The position numbers and the translations under genes were made by a program. 64,000 nt of DNA, taken from the NCBI GenBank assembly GCA_052244495.1, contig JBQPXH010000003.1. The stretch is one strand, 5' to 3'. This DNA comes from Cereibacter_A sp052244495 (GTDB taxonomy: Bacteria > Pseudomonadota > Alphaproteobacteria > Rhodobacterales > Rhodobacteraceae). Under the pieces are notes generated by a model. The model saw nothing but the letters and a program-made list of their open reading frames with translations. It was not told where the DNA came from and made no database searches. Positions 31,594-40,692 of the stretch are shown piece after piece (position 1 is the first letter of the stretch; the number at the start of each line of letters is the position of its first letter).

Positions 31594-33336
31594 TCAGCGC
31601 ATTTCTTCGACCGGAGTGACGCCCAAGATACCCAAACCGGCACAAATCACAACGCCCACGGCCCGTGCGAGTGCGATTTTTGCCCGGGAAACCACAGGAT
31701 CGTCCTGCAGGAAGCGCAGGCCGGGCTCGTCATTGCCCCGGTTCCACAGCCCGTGGAGGTCCGAGGCGAGCTCGTGGAGGTAGAAGGCGACCCGGTGCGG
31801 CTCGTTCGTGCGGGCCGCGATCTCGACGAGGCGCGGCCATTCGGCGAGCCGCGCGATCAGCGCGATCTCGGCCGGATGGTCGAGCCGGTCGAGGTCGGCG
31901 CCCGCGAGGCTCGCGTCGGAGACGTCCATCCCCTGCTCGCGCGCCTTCCTGATCACCGAGTTGATCCGTGCATTGGCATACTGGACGTAGAAGACCGGGT
32001 TCTCCTTCGACTGCTCCAGCACCTTGTCGAAGTCGAAGTCGAGGGCCGCGTCATTCTTCCGCGTCAGCATCACGAAGCGGGTGACGTCCGCCCCCACCTG
32101 CTCGACCACGTCGCGCAGCGTGACATAGGTGCCCGCGCGCTTCGACATCTTGAAGGGCTCGCCGTTCTTCCAGAGCTTCACCAGCTGGATCAGCTTGATG
32201 TCGAGCGGCACGCGACCCGCCGAGAGCGCCGCGACAGCCGCCTTCATCCGCTTGACATAGCCGCCGTGGTCGGCGCCGAAGATGTCGATCAGCTGGTCGA
32301 ACCCGCGTGTTACCTTGTCGTAGTGATAGGCGATGTCGGGGGCGAAATAGGTCCAGCTGCCGTCCGACTTCTTCACCGGCCGGTCCACGTCGTCGCCATG
32401 CGCGGTCGAGCGGAAGAGCGTCTGCTCGCGCGGCTCCCAGTCCTCGGGCGTCTTGCCCTTCGGCGGCTCGAGCACGCCCTCGTAGATCAGGTCCATCTCC
32501 TTCAGCCGGTCGAGCGCGGCCTCGATCTTGCCGGTTCCGTAGAGCGCCTTCTCGGAGGAATAGACATCCATCGCGACACCGAGCGCGGCCAGATCCTCGC
32601 GGATCATCTGCATCATCATCTCGGTGGCAAACTCGCGCACGTCCGTGAGCCAAAACTGCTCGCCCTTGTCGAGCAGGCTGTCGCCGTATTTTTCCTTCAG
32701 CGCCTCGCCCACGGGGATCAGGTAGTCGCCGGGATAGAGGCCCTCGCGGATCTCGGGCTCGAGCCCGTGCGCCTCGCGGTAGCGCTCATAGGCCGACCGC
32801 GCCAGCACATCGACCTGCGCGCCGCCGTCGTTGATGTAATATTCCCGCGTCACGTCCCAGCCGGCATAGGCCAGAAGCCGCGCCAGCGCATCGCCCACCA
32901 CCGCACCACGGACATGGCCCACATGCATCGGACCCGTGGGATTGGCCGAGACGAATTCCACGTTCACCTTCTGCCCGGCGCCGATCGTCGAGCGGCCATA
33001 GGCCTCGCCCTCGGCCAGCACCGCGGCGACGAGCCCCTGCCAGACCGCGGGCCGCAGCCGCAGGTTCAGGAAGCCGGGCCCGGCCACTTCCGCCGAGGAG
33101 ATGCGCGGGTCGGCCCCGAGCCGGTCGGCCAGCGCCTCGGCGATGACACGGGGGGGCTTGCCGGAAGGCTTCGCCAGCACCATGGCGGCATTGGTCGCCA
33201 TGTCGCCGTGCGCCGGATCGCGCGGCGGCTCAACCGCGACGGCGGAAAGGTCGAGCCCGGCAGGCAGCGCGCCCGCCTCCATCATGGCGCCGAGTTCGGC
33301 GGTCACGAGCGAGCGGATTTCGGTGAAGAGGTTCAT
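31594..33336 (-). CDS. argS: Arginyl-tRNA synthetase
   Basis: A 580-residue class I synthetase that charges tRNA-Arg. The ATP-binding signature is ANPTGPMHVGHVRG (HVGH at 138-141), the second motif is KMSKRAGT, and the C-terminal anticodon-binding domain begins with VQYANARINSVIRKAREQ. The N-terminal Add-1 domain starts MNLFTEIRSLVTAELG, which sets the ATG at 33336; the frame continues open upstream because of GC bias. It leads the argS-SPOR-nagZ-scpAB cluster. Confidence 0.95.
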   Translation of the reverse strand: MNLFTEIRSLVTAELGAMMEAGALPAGLDLSAVAVEPPRDPAHGDMATNAAMVLAKPSGKPPRVIAEALADRLGADPRISSAEVAGPGFLNLRLRPAVWQGLVAAVLAEGEAYGRSTIGAGQKVNVEFVSANPTGPMHVGHVRGAVVGDALARLLAYAGWDVTREYYINDGGAQVDVLARSAYERYREAHGLEPEIREGLYPGDYLIPVGEALKEKYGDSLLDKGEQFWLTDVREFATEMMMQMIREDLAALGVAMDVYSSEKALYGTGKIEAALDRLKEMDLIYEGVLEPPKGKTPEDWEPREQTLFRSTAHGDDVDRPVKKSDGSWTYFAPDIAYHYDKVTRGFDQLIDIFGADHGGYVKRMKAAVAALSAGRVPLDIKLIQLVKLWKNGEPFKMSKRAGTYVTLRDVVEQVGADVTRFVMLTRKNDAALDFDFDKVLEQSKENPVFYVQYANARINSVIRKAREQGMDVSDASLAGADLDRLDHPAEIALIARLAEWPRLVEIAARTNEPHRVAFYLHELASDLHGLWNRGNDEPGLRFLQDDPVVSRAKIALARAVGVVICAGLGILGVTPVEEMR

Positions 33337-33410
33337 TCGGGGCTTGTCCTGATGTTCGCCCCGGCTTTGCCAGAGGCGGGCGCACAGGTCAATGCCGCCC
33401 GCCCTGACCG

Positions 33411-33902
33411 TCAGCTGCGCTCGTCGCGCCAGTCCTCGAGCGCTGCATTCGCTTCGTCCGGCCGGCCTGCGGGGGCCGCAGGCGCAGCCACCCCATGGCC
33501 CGGGCTCCGGGTGCGGAAGTAATGCGCCTCGCGCGAGCCGAAGTAGAAGCCGACGATGGCGGCAAGCAGCCACCAGAGCGGGTCCGGCACGAGCGCGAGG
33601 CCCGACATCCGCCGCCCGAAACTCTCGGGATCGACCATGGCGAAGGTGAAAAGCGCCAGAGTGCCGAAAGCCAGCATCGGCCGCGGCAGCCGGTTCACGC
33701 CGTTCACGAAACGGTCGAACCACCCGTTGCCGGAATTGGCGAATTCCTCGGAATACTGCTGCAGCGCCTCGCCCTGCACCTCGGCCGAGAGCTCAAGCTC
33801 GCGCGTGGCATTCGGGCGGAACACCTCCGCCACGTCCTTCACCACCGCGCCCAGGCCCGCCATGCTGTCGCTGCCGGCGATGATCCGTCCCATCAGGCCC
33901 AT
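33411..33902 (-). CDS. Holin family protein (GTA holin, 3TM type)
   Basis: A 163-residue membrane protein matching the pattern of the gene-transfer-agent holins (GTA_holin_3TM). It begins MGLMGRIIAGSDSMAGLG, has amphipathic VVKDVAEVFRPNATRE, then hydrophobic segments PRPMLAFGTLALFTFAMVD and DPLWWLLAAIVGFYFGSREAHYF, and a polar C-tail. It would form the inner-membrane lesion that frees the endolysin. Its start overlaps the endolysin stop by ten bases, and AAAGGA lies seven bases upstream. In Rhodobacter capsulatus a comparable holin-endolysin pair, away from the capsid cluster, lyses the cells that release GTA particles. Confidence 0.8.
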   Translation of the reverse strand: MGLMGRIIAGSDSMAGLGAVVKDVAEVFRPNATRELELSAEVQGEALQQYSEEFANSGNGWFDRFVNGVNRLPRPMLAFGTLALFTFAMVDPESFGRRMSGLALVPDPLWWLLAAIVGFYFGSREAHYFRTRSPGHGVAAPAAPAGRPDEANAALEDWRDERS

Positions 33903-34504
33903 GAGGCTGTCCTTTCGCAATGCTGCGCCTCGGTCAGGCGGTATCGTGCTGCCATGAATTCCTCGGCCCGCAGGATCCATCCGCCCTTCCCGCCATCCTT
34001 CCGCCGGGCATATTTCCGCGAGGAGGCGCGCTTGTCGGCCAGGGCGTAGTACCAGTTGCGCCGCGCGATGGCATAGGCATCGGCCATATGAGCGGGCGCC
34101 GCCTCAAAGGCCGCCTGCGCCTGCCGGATGGTCTGCGGCCCGACGATCCCGTCCGGGGTGCAGGGAAAGCCCATCTCCGACAGGAGCTTCTGGAGGATCT
34201 TCACCGCGTTCGAGCCGGAATTGACATACATGTCGAAGACGCCCGGCTGCAGCGGATCGGGAAGGTTCGACAAACCCGGGCGGCGGAAGTAATGCTCGAC
34301 GAAGATCGTCTCGGCCTGCGTGCGGGTCAGGGCGTGCACATCCTCCACCCCCACCCGGCCGTCACCCGTCGTGTCGAAGCCAAGCCTGCGCAGCGTAGCG
34401 ATGGTCACGCCGTGGTTCGTGGCGCCACCCGGGTCGTCCGGGTCGTCCACGAAGCCGCCCTCGCGGGCGACGATCTCTTTCGCGATGTCCTGAACGGTAT
34501 GCAT
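33893..34504 (-). CDS. Endolysin, glycoside hydrolase 108 family
   Basis: A 203-residue peptidoglycan hydrolase. Domain 1 (about 5-95) is glycoside hydrolase 108, with the catalytic Glu at E15 in IVAREGGFVDDPDDPGGATN. Domain 2 (about 100-180) is the predicted peptidoglycan-binding PG_binding_3 type (LLSEMGFPCTPDGIVGPQT, RRNWYYALADKR). There is no signal peptide, so export needs the holin encoded just downstream. Together they form a phage- or GTA-type lysis cassette. No phage structural genes are nearby, which favours a dispersed GTA locus over a prophage remnant. A dispersed repeat lies about 80 bases upstream. Confidence 0.85.
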   Translation of the reverse strand: MHTVQDIAKEIVAREGGFVDDPDDPGGATNHGVTIATLRRLGFDTTGDGRVGVEDVHALTRTQAETIFVEHYFRRPGLSNLPDPLQPGVFDMYVNSGSNAVKILQKLLSEMGFPCTPDGIVGPQTIRQAQAAFEAAPAHMADAYAIARRNWYYALADKRASSRKYARRKDGGKGGWILRAEEFMAARYRLTEAQHCERTASWA

Positions 34505-34584
34505 CTGTCCCCCGTCGGTTGTCCGAGGACAGGCTGGCGGATGCCGCTCAAGTCCGCGTTAAGCGGGCGTCCGCAGGGAACCGC

Positions 34585-34633
34585 GCGGGGGCGCTGCCCC
34601 CGCACCCCCGGGATATTTGGGCGAGAATGAAAG
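34585..34633 (+). repeat. Dispersed intergenic repeat, copy 3
   Basis: Hairpin-forming GCGGGGGCGCTGCCCCCGC is followed directly by the core CCCGGGATATTTGGGCGAGA and ATGAAAG. It sits between the endolysin start and ccmE stop. This is the copy with the cleanest hairpin-plus-core structure. Confidence 0.8.
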
Positions 34634-34756
34634 GCTGATGGCGGCCTCCGTGGCCTGCCGGCGGTCATAGGACGACGGAGCAGGCAGCCACGAATATCCG
34701 ACCGGATCCCTGTCGCCTCGGGACCTCAGCCCCGCGGACTTACGGGCCTGGAGAGC

Positions 34757-35212
34757 TCAGCCCTGAGGCTGGTCCTTGCTCTCCTGGTACACACCCTGCT
34801 CCTTCAGTGCGTCGACCACTTCCTTCGGCATGTAGGTCTCGTCATGCTTGGCAAGGATCTCGGTGGCTTCGAACACTCCGCCGACGAGGCGGCCGGTGCC
34901 GACCATGCCGGCATCCTCGGCGAAGAGGTCGGGCAGGACGCCGGTGAAGCTGACCGGGACGGTCGCATTGGTGTCGGTGACGCGGAAGGTGACGGTCTCG
35001 CCCTGCCCCCGCACAAGGCTGCCCTTCTCGACGAGGCCGCCGATGCGGAACACCTCGGTCTCGGGCGGCGGCGCCTCGACCACCTGCGTGGGAGAGCGGA
35101 AGAAGTTGATCCCGTCGCGCATCGCGTAGCCGATCAGCGCGGTGGATCCCGCCAGCGCCACGAAGGCCAGCGTTATGATCTGGATGCGGCGTTTCTTCTT
35201 CAGGCCCTTCAT
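34757..35212 (-). CDS. ccmE: Cytochrome c maturation heme chaperone CcmE
   Basis: A 151-residue periplasm-facing heme chaperone of the System I cytochrome c maturation pathway. A basic N-terminus and one transmembrane helix (about 11-30) anchor an OB-fold domain. The covalent heme-binding His is H123 in AKHDETYMP, with the heme-contacting Tyr at Y127. It receives heme from CcmC/D and passes it to CcmF/H. GAGGGTGAC precedes the ATG. It follows argC by 22 bases, so it is probably the last gene of a murI-argC-ccmE transcript; other ccm genes are not in the window. Confidence 0.94.
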   Translation of the reverse strand: MKGLKKKRRIQIITLAFVALAGSTALIGYAMRDGINFFRSPTQVVEAPPPETEVFRIGGLVEKGSLVRGQGETVTFRVTDTNATVPVSFTGVLPDLFAEDAGMVGTGRLVGGVFEATEILAKHDETYMPKEVVDALKEQGVYQESKDQPQG

Positions 35213-35234
35213 GTCACCCTCATGGCGTCTCGGC

Positions 35235-36263
35235 TCAGGGGAAGACCGGGGCGAGCCCGAGGCCCGCCGCCTCGTCCAGCCCCAGCATCAGGTTCGCATT
35301 CTGGATCGCCTGCCCCGACGAGCCCTTGCACAGGTTGTCCAGCACCGCCACCACCATGGCGCGGCCGGGAATGCGGTCCCCGATCACGCCGATGTGGACG
35401 TAGTTGGACCCGCGGATATCGCGTGTCGAGGGGAGCGCGCCAAAAGGTAGCACCTCAAGGAACGTTTCCGTGAGATAGCGGTCGGCGAGCGCCCGATGCA
35501 CCGCCTGCGGATCGCCCTTGACGTAGACATTGGCGAGGATGCCGCGGTTCATGGGCGTCAGATGCGGGGTGAACTGCACCCGCACCGGCCGCCCTGCCAC
35601 CTGCGAGAACTCCTGATCGAACTCGCCGAGATGGCGATGCTTGCCTCCGGCAGAATAGGCATGCGTCCCCTCGGAGAGCTCTGCATGGAGCAGGTTCTCC
35701 TTGAGGCTGCGCCCCGCGCCCGAGACCCCCGCCTTGAGGTCGATCAGGATGTCGTCGAGGTCGATCACGCCTGCCTCGATCAGGGGCCGGATCGCATATT
35801 GTCCCGTCGCCGCATTGCAGCCGGTGCCGGCCACCAGCCGCGCGCCGCGGATCTCCTCGCGGTAGAACTCGGTCAGGCCGTAGACCGCCTCCTTCTGCAG
35901 CTCGGGCGCGGAATGGGGCTTGCCATACCAGGTCTCATAGGCTGCGGGATCGCGCAGACGGAAGTCGGCAGAGAGGTCCACGATCTTCAGATCGCGCGGC
36001 AGCGCGGCGATCACGGCCTGAGACGTGGCATGAGGAAGCGCGCAGAAAGCCAGGTCAACGCTTGAGAAATCGATCTCGTCGATCTTCTGGAGGCGCGGCA
36101 GGTCGAGGTGACGCAGGAAGGGAAAGACCTCGGCCATCGCCATGCCCGCCTTGCGGTCGCCCGAGAGCGCCACGATGCGCATCGACGGATGGGTGGCGAT
36201 CAGGCGAACCAGTTCTGCCCCCGTGTAGCCCGAAGCTCCGAGGATGGCGATGTTCTGAACCAT
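35235..36263 (-). CDS. argC: N-acetyl-gamma-glutamyl-phosphate reductase
   Basis: A 342-residue enzyme of arginine biosynthesis that reduces N-acetylglutamyl phosphate to the semialdehyde with NADPH. The dinucleotide fold opens ILGASGYTGAELVR (7-20); the catalytic cysteine is C149 in AGTGCNAATGQYA, where many relatives have PGCYPT; VDLSADFR and SGAGRSLKEN are substrate-site stretches and HLTPMNRGI the conserved C-terminal block. It lies between murI (24 bases) and ccmE (22 bases). Length is normal for type 1 ArgC. Confidence 0.94.
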   Translation of the reverse strand: MVQNIAILGASGYTGAELVRLIATHPSMRIVALSGDRKAGMAMAEVFPFLRHLDLPRLQKIDEIDFSSVDLAFCALPHATSQAVIAALPRDLKIVDLSADFRLRDPAAYETWYGKPHSAPELQKEAVYGLTEFYREEIRGARLVAGTGCNAATGQYAIRPLIEAGVIDLDDILIDLKAGVSGAGRSLKENLLHAELSEGTHAYSAGGKHRHLGEFDQEFSQVAGRPVRVQFTPHLTPMNRGILANVYVKGDPQAVHRALADRYLTETFLEVLPFGALPSTRDIRGSNYVHIGVIGDRIPGRAMVVAVLDNLCKGSSGQAIQNANLMLGLDEAAGLGLAPVFP

Positions 36264-36287
36264 GTGTCTCTTTTCCGTTGCTTTCGG

Positions 36288-37100
36288 TCAGGCCGCCTCG
36301 AAGGCGATGCGCCGGCGCAGGAACTGCGTCGCCTTGTTCGAGACCGAGCGCGGATCGCCCGTGGTCAGGAACTTCGACTCGGTTCCCGCGCCCGCGAACT
36401 CCGGCTTGCGCGCCAGATAATCCGCAAGGCTCTCGGCCACAAGGTTGGCCTGACTGTAGACCGAGACCTCAGGCCCCAGCGCTTCCTGAAAGATCGGTTC
36501 CATCAGAGGATAATGGGTGCAGCCGAGGATCGCCGCCTGCGGATGCGGCATCCGCCGCTTCAGCGCCTCGACATGGCTGCGCACCAGCGCCTCGGCAAGG
36601 ATCTCGTCGCCCTGCTCGATCGCATCCACCACGCCGCCGCAGGGTTGCGCCTCGACATCGACGCCGATGGCCCGAAAAGCCAGTTCGCGCTGGAAGGCCC
36701 GGCTCGCGACGGTCGCGGGAGTGGCGAACAGCGCCACATGCTTCACCGCCACCTCGCGCGGCGGGGAGTTGTCGCCCCATTGCCGCTCGGTCAGCGCCTC
36801 GATCAGCGGCACGAAGACCCCGAGCACGCGCTTGTCCTTGGGGATCCAGGTTTCCTGCATCCGCTTGAGCGCCGCGGCCGAGGCGGTGTTGCACGCGAGG
36901 ATGACCAGATCGCAGCCCTCGGCCCAGAGCCGTTCGGTCGCGGCGCAGGTGAGGTGGAAGATGTCGTCGGCATCGCGCACGCCGTAAGGCGCATGCAGAT
37001 TGTCTCCGAAATAGACGAAGGGCACGTCGGGCAACCGCCTCTGCACCGCATCGAGAACCGTGAGGCCACCGAGCCCCGAGTCGAACACACCAACCGCCAT
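36288..37100 (-). CDS. murI: Glutamate racemase
   Basis: A 270-residue racemase that makes D-glutamate for peptidoglycan. The two catalytic cysteines are C70 in ILACNTASA and C194 in ILGCTHYP (with H196), and the N-terminal FDSGLGG carries D7-S8, which contact the substrate. FGDNLHAPYG is the family block after strand 2. The C-terminus is somewhat longer than the minimal enzyme. It is followed by argC after 24 bases; a strong terminator of the upstream oxidoreductase gene separates it from that transcript. Confidence 0.94.
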   Translation of the reverse strand: MAVGVFDSGLGGLTVLDAVQRRLPDVPFVYFGDNLHAPYGVRDADDIFHLTCAATERLWAEGCDLVILACNTASAAALKRMQETWIPKDKRVLGVFVPLIEALTERQWGDNSPPREVAVKHVALFATPATVASRAFQRELAFRAIGVDVEAQPCGGVVDAIEQGDEILAEALVRSHVEALKRRMPHPQAAILGCTHYPLMEPIFQEALGPEVSVYSQANLVAESLADYLARKPEFAGAGTESKFLTTGDPRSVSNKATQFLRRRIAFEAA

Positions 37101-37209
37101 GCCTGCCCCCGCCCCTCAGGACTTTTCTGTTCCCTCAACATAGGATCATGCCGCCGCCGACGGAAGCGCATTGGTGGACGTGGGCAAGCTATTCCGCGGG
37201 AAGGGTGTG

Positions 37210-37239
37210 CCGCCCCCGCCAAGTGTCGGGCGGGGGCGG
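37210..37239 (-). terminator. Terminator of the indolepyruvate oxidoreductase gene
   Basis: A perfect 11-bp stem CCGCCCCCGCC / GGCGGGGGCGG with an eight-base loop, 7 bases past the oxidoreductase stop (minus strand). No U-run follows. Confidence 0.75.
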
Positions 37240-37246
37240 CCCGAGC

Positions 37247-40200
37247 CTATTCCGCCGCCATCGGCACCGGCGCGCCGCCCGTACGGATCGCGGCCAGCAG
37301 CTCCTCGCGCCGGACAGCGGCCTTCGCGGCATTCGCCTCCTTCACCGGCCCGTAGCCCCGGATGGTAAGCGGCAGCCGCGCCAGTTCCCGGCCCAGCTCC
37401 ATCGTCTCGGGGCGGAGCTTCGGCAGGATCCCGGCCATGTCGGCCTCGAACTCTGCGATCAGGCGCCGTTCGAGCCGCCGCTCGGGATTGCGCCCGAACG
37501 GGTCGAGCGGCGTGCCGCGCAGGAGTTTCAGCGCCGCAAGCACGCGAAAGGCCGGCAGCATCCATGGGCCGAAGGCGCGCTTCTTCGGCCGCTCCTCTCC
37601 CTTGCCGGCGAGGAACGGCGGCGCGAGGTGGAAGGTCGGACGGAAGTCGCCGTCGAACTCGGCCTTCGCGCGCGCCATCGTGTCGAGATGCAGCCGCGCG
37701 ACCTCGTATTCGTCCTTGTAGGCGAGAAGCTGGTAGTAGCCGCGCGCCACGTCCTCGCGGATCTCGGGCGGGGCGCTGTCGACGAGGGCGCGGAAGCGCC
37801 GCGCGAGCCTTTGCGACTGGTAGCCCACCAGCCGCTCGGCGCGGAAGTTCACCGGATCGACCGGCACCGGCGGTTCGGGCTGCAGGATGCGGCCCGCCTC
37901 GGCGGGGTGAAGCACCGCCCAGCGGCCAAGCGCGAAGGCGCGGGCGTTCTGCGCCACGGCCGCTCCGTTCAACTCGATGGCGCGCTGGATCGCCTCGGCC
38001 GAGAGCGGGATCAGGCCCCGCTGCCAGGCCGCGCCGAAGACCATCATGTTGGAATAGATCGAGTCGCCCATCAGAACGCGGGCGAGCTCCGTCGCATCGA
38101 GAAACGTCACCCGATCCTGAAGCCGCGCCTGAAGAGAAACCTGCAACCTATCAGAAGGCACACGGAAATCCGTGTTCCGGGTGAACTCTCCCGTCACGAT
38201 GTCGTGGCTGTTCACCACCGCGCCCGTCCGTCCCTGGGACATGAGGCCCAGAGTCTTGGCCCCCGCCGTCACCACGAGGTCGCCGCCGATCACGCCGTCG
38301 GCCTCGCCCACGGCCACCCGGATCGCGCTGATGTCAGAGGGCCGCTCGGCGATGCGGCAATGGATCTGCACCGCGCCGCCCTTCTGCGCCAGGCCCGCCA
38401 TCTCCATCATGGCCGCGCCGCGGCCGTCGACATGCGCCGCCATCGACAGGATCGCCCCCACCGTCACCACGCCCGTGCCGCCGACGCCGGTGACGAGCAG
38501 GTTGTAGGTCCCGCGGATCGCGGGCAGTTCGGGGTCCGGCAGGTCGGGGATCTCGATCTCGGCGGTCGCGGCCTTCTTCGGCTTCGCCCCCTCGAGCGTC
38601 ACGAAGGAGGGACAGAAGCCCTCGAGGCAGGAGAAGTCCTTGTTGCAGGAGGACTGGTCGATGGCGCGCTTGCGGCCGAGCTCGGTCTCGACCGGCACGA
38701 TCGAGACGCAGTTCGACTGCACGCCGCAGTCGCCGCAGCCCTCGCAGACCTCGGTGTTGATGAAGACCCGCTTGTCGATGTCAGGGAAGGTGCCGCGCTT
38801 GCGCCGCCGCCGCTTCTCGGCCGCGCAGGTCTGGATATAGACGATGGCCGAAACGCCTTCGACCTTGGCGAACTCCCTCTGGACGGCCATCATCTCGGCG
38901 CGCTCGTGGATCTCGATGCCCGAGGGGAAGCGCGAAAGGTCCACCTCCTCCTTCGCGTCATGGACGACCGCGATGCGCTTCACGCCCATCGCCTGGATCT
39001 CGCGCACGATGCGGTCGGCGCTGAGGCCGCCCTCGTTCGTCTGCCCGCCGGTCATGGCCACGGCATCGTTGAAGAGAATCTTGTAGGTAATCGTCGTGCC
39101 CGCGGCGAGCGCCGCCCGGATCGCCTGAACGCCCGAGTGGTTGTAGGTCCCGTCTCCCAGATTCTGGAACACGTGCGGCCGTTTGGAGAACGGAGCTTCC
39201 CCGATCCAGTTCGCGCCCTCGCCGCCCATCTGGGTGAAGCCCACCGTGTCGCGGTCCATCCACTGCACCATGTAGTGGCAGCCGATCCCGGCATAGGCGC
39301 GGCTGCCCTCGGGCAGGCGGGTCGAGCTGTTGTGCGGGCAGCCCGAGCAGAAATAGGGAAGCCGGGCCGCGAGATCCTGCGCATTGTCGGCCCGTCGCGC
39401 CTCGGCAAGCTGCGCGAGCCCCGCCTTCACCCGGTCGGTGCCCCTGCCCTCCTCGATCAGGATGTTTCCGATCTTTTCCGCGATTCCAATCGGATCGAGC
39501 GCGAACCTCGTCGGGAACAGCTCCTCTCCGCGGTCGTTCTGCCAGCCATAGATGCGCCGGCCGCGGCGGTCGTTGAAGATCGCCTCCTTGGCCTGCACCT
39601 CGATCAGCTTGCGCTTCTCCTCGACGCAGACGATGAGTTCGAGCCCCTCGGCCCACTCCTGGAAGCCGCGGAAGTCCATCGGCCAGACCTGCCCCACCTT
39701 GTAGGTGGTGAGACCCAGCCGCTCGGCTTCCGCCTCGCCGATGCCCAGCAGAGACAGCGCATGGACAAGGTCGAGCCAGCTCTTGCCCGCCGAGACGAAG
39801 CCGATCCTGGCGCCGGGCTTGCCCCAGACGCGCCGGTCCATGCGGTTTGCATGGCTGAAGGCCTCGGCCGCGAAACGCTTGTGGTCGATCATCCGCGCTT
39901 CCTGCGCGACCGGCGTATCGACGAGCCGGATGTTGAGCCCGCCCTCGGGCATCCGGAACTCCGGAAGGACGAACTGCATCCGCTCGGGGCGGCCGTCGAC
40001 GACCGCCGTGGCCTCGACCGTGTCCTTCATGGTCTTGAGCCCGACCCAGACGCCCGCGAAACGCGACAGCGCCCAGCCGTAGAGCCCGTAGTCGAGGATC
40101 TCCTGCACGCCGGCGGGCGACAGCACAGGCACATAGGCATCGACCAGCGCCCAGTCGGACTGGTGGAGTGTGGTCGAGCTTTCGCCGGTGTGGTCGTCGC

Positions 40201-40633
40201 CCATCGCCATGAGCACGCCGCCATGCGGCGAGGTCCCGGCCATGTTGGCGTGGCGCATCACGTCGCCCGTCCGGTCCACCCCCGGCCCCTTGCCGTACCA
40301 GAGGGCAAAGACGCCATCGTAGCGCCCCTCTCCCCGAAGCTCCGCCTGCTGCGTGCCCCAGATCGCCGTCGCCGCAAGATCCTCGTTCAGCCCGGGCTGG
40401 AACAGCACGTCCGCGGCGCGGAGGTCCTTCTCGGCGCGGGTCATCGTCAGGTCCACCGCGCCCAGCGGCGACCCGCGGTAGCCCGTGACATAGCCCGCGG
40501 TATTCAGCCCGGCCTCCCGATCACGCGCCTTCTGCATCAGCATCAGCCGCACCATCGCCTGCGTGCCGTTCAGAAGCACCGGCGACTTGCCGAGGTCGAA
40601 GCGGTCGGAAAGCTTCACATCCTGCCTGCTCAT
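37247..40633 (-). CDS. Indolepyruvate ferredoxin oxidoreductase, fused alpha-beta-type
   Basis: A 1128-residue single-chain 2-oxoacid:ferredoxin oxidoreductase of the kind that decarboxylates aryl pyruvates from aromatic amino acid breakdown to aryl-acetyl-CoA. In order: pyrimidine-binding domain (VTGYRGSPLG near 50, GKGPGVDRTGD), TPP-binding domain (CSGCPHNSSTRLP, GIGCHYM, GGEGANWIG), a ferredoxin-like 4Fe-4S region (CEGCGDCGVQSNC and CNKDFSCLEGFCP), then the gamma-type domain (VTGVGGTGVVTVGAIL) and a C-terminal extension. All parts are on one chain, as usual in proteobacteria. GGAGG precedes the ATG at 40633. It is divergent from a LysR gene, with a 7-7-7 dyad in the shared promoter. Confidence 0.9.
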   Translation of the reverse strand: MSRQDVKLSDRFDLGKSPVLLNGTQAMVRLMLMQKARDREAGLNTAGYVTGYRGSPLGAVDLTMTRAEKDLRAADVLFQPGLNEDLAATAIWGTQQAELRGEGRYDGVFALWYGKGPGVDRTGDVMRHANMAGTSPHGGVLMAMGDDHTGESSTTLHQSDWALVDAYVPVLSPAGVQEILDYGLYGWALSRFAGVWVGLKTMKDTVEATAVVDGRPERMQFVLPEFRMPEGGLNIRLVDTPVAQEARMIDHKRFAAEAFSHANRMDRRVWGKPGARIGFVSAGKSWLDLVHALSLLGIGEAEAERLGLTTYKVGQVWPMDFRGFQEWAEGLELIVCVEEKRKLIEVQAKEAIFNDRRGRRIYGWQNDRGEELFPTRFALDPIGIAEKIGNILIEEGRGTDRVKAGLAQLAEARRADNAQDLAARLPYFCSGCPHNSSTRLPEGSRAYAGIGCHYMVQWMDRDTVGFTQMGGEGANWIGEAPFSKRPHVFQNLGDGTYNHSGVQAIRAALAAGTTITYKILFNDAVAMTGGQTNEGGLSADRIVREIQAMGVKRIAVVHDAKEEVDLSRFPSGIEIHERAEMMAVQREFAKVEGVSAIVYIQTCAAEKRRRRKRGTFPDIDKRVFINTEVCEGCGDCGVQSNCVSIVPVETELGRKRAIDQSSCNKDFSCLEGFCPSFVTLEGAKPKKAATAEIEIPDLPDPELPAIRGTYNLLVTGVGGTGVVTVGAILSMAAHVDGRGAAMMEMAGLAQKGGAVQIHCRIAERPSDISAIRVAVGEADGVIGGDLVVTAGAKTLGLMSQGRTGAVVNSHDIVTGEFTRNTDFRVPSDRLQVSLQARLQDRVTFLDATELARVLMGDSIYSNMMVFGAAWQRGLIPLSAEAIQRAIELNGAAVAQNARAFALGRWAVLHPAEAGRILQPEPPVPVDPVNFRAERLVGYQSQRLARRFRALVDSAPPEIREDVARGYYQLLAYKDEYEVARLHLDTMARAKAEFDGDFRPTFHLAPPFLAGKGEERPKKRAFGPWMLPAFRVLAALKLLRGTPLDPFGRNPERRLERRLIAEFEADMAGILPKLRPETMELGRELARLPLTIRGYGPVKEANAAKAAVRREELLAAIRTGGAPVPMAAE

Positions 40634-40671
40634 AGGTCCTCCTCCCAGTGCCTTTGAACATGACTCCATAT

Positions 40672-40692
40672 TAGGTCAAATAAGCTGACCTA
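40672..40692. promoter_or_regulatory. Perfect inverted repeat in the oxidoreductase/LysR promoter
   Basis: TAGGTCA-aataagc-TGACCTA, a 7-7-7 dyad located 39 bases upstream of the oxidoreductase start and 100 bases from the lysR start. It contains a LysR-type T-N11-A core (tcaaataagctga). It is a strong operator candidate for the divergent LysR protein, though GntR- or Lrp-type proteins could also use such a dyad. Confidence 0.65.

Noticed and set aside
33411..34504. Prophage remnant
   Set aside because: Only lysis genes are present, both intact and flanked by housekeeping genes, which fits a dispersed GTA lysis locus better.
37148..40657. 1169-codon plus-strand open frame opposite the indolepyruvate oxidoreductase
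   Set aside because: It is antisense to a complete, motif-rich enzyme; the translation is His/Arg/Asp-rich with no domain pattern, as expected from GC-rich codon bias.
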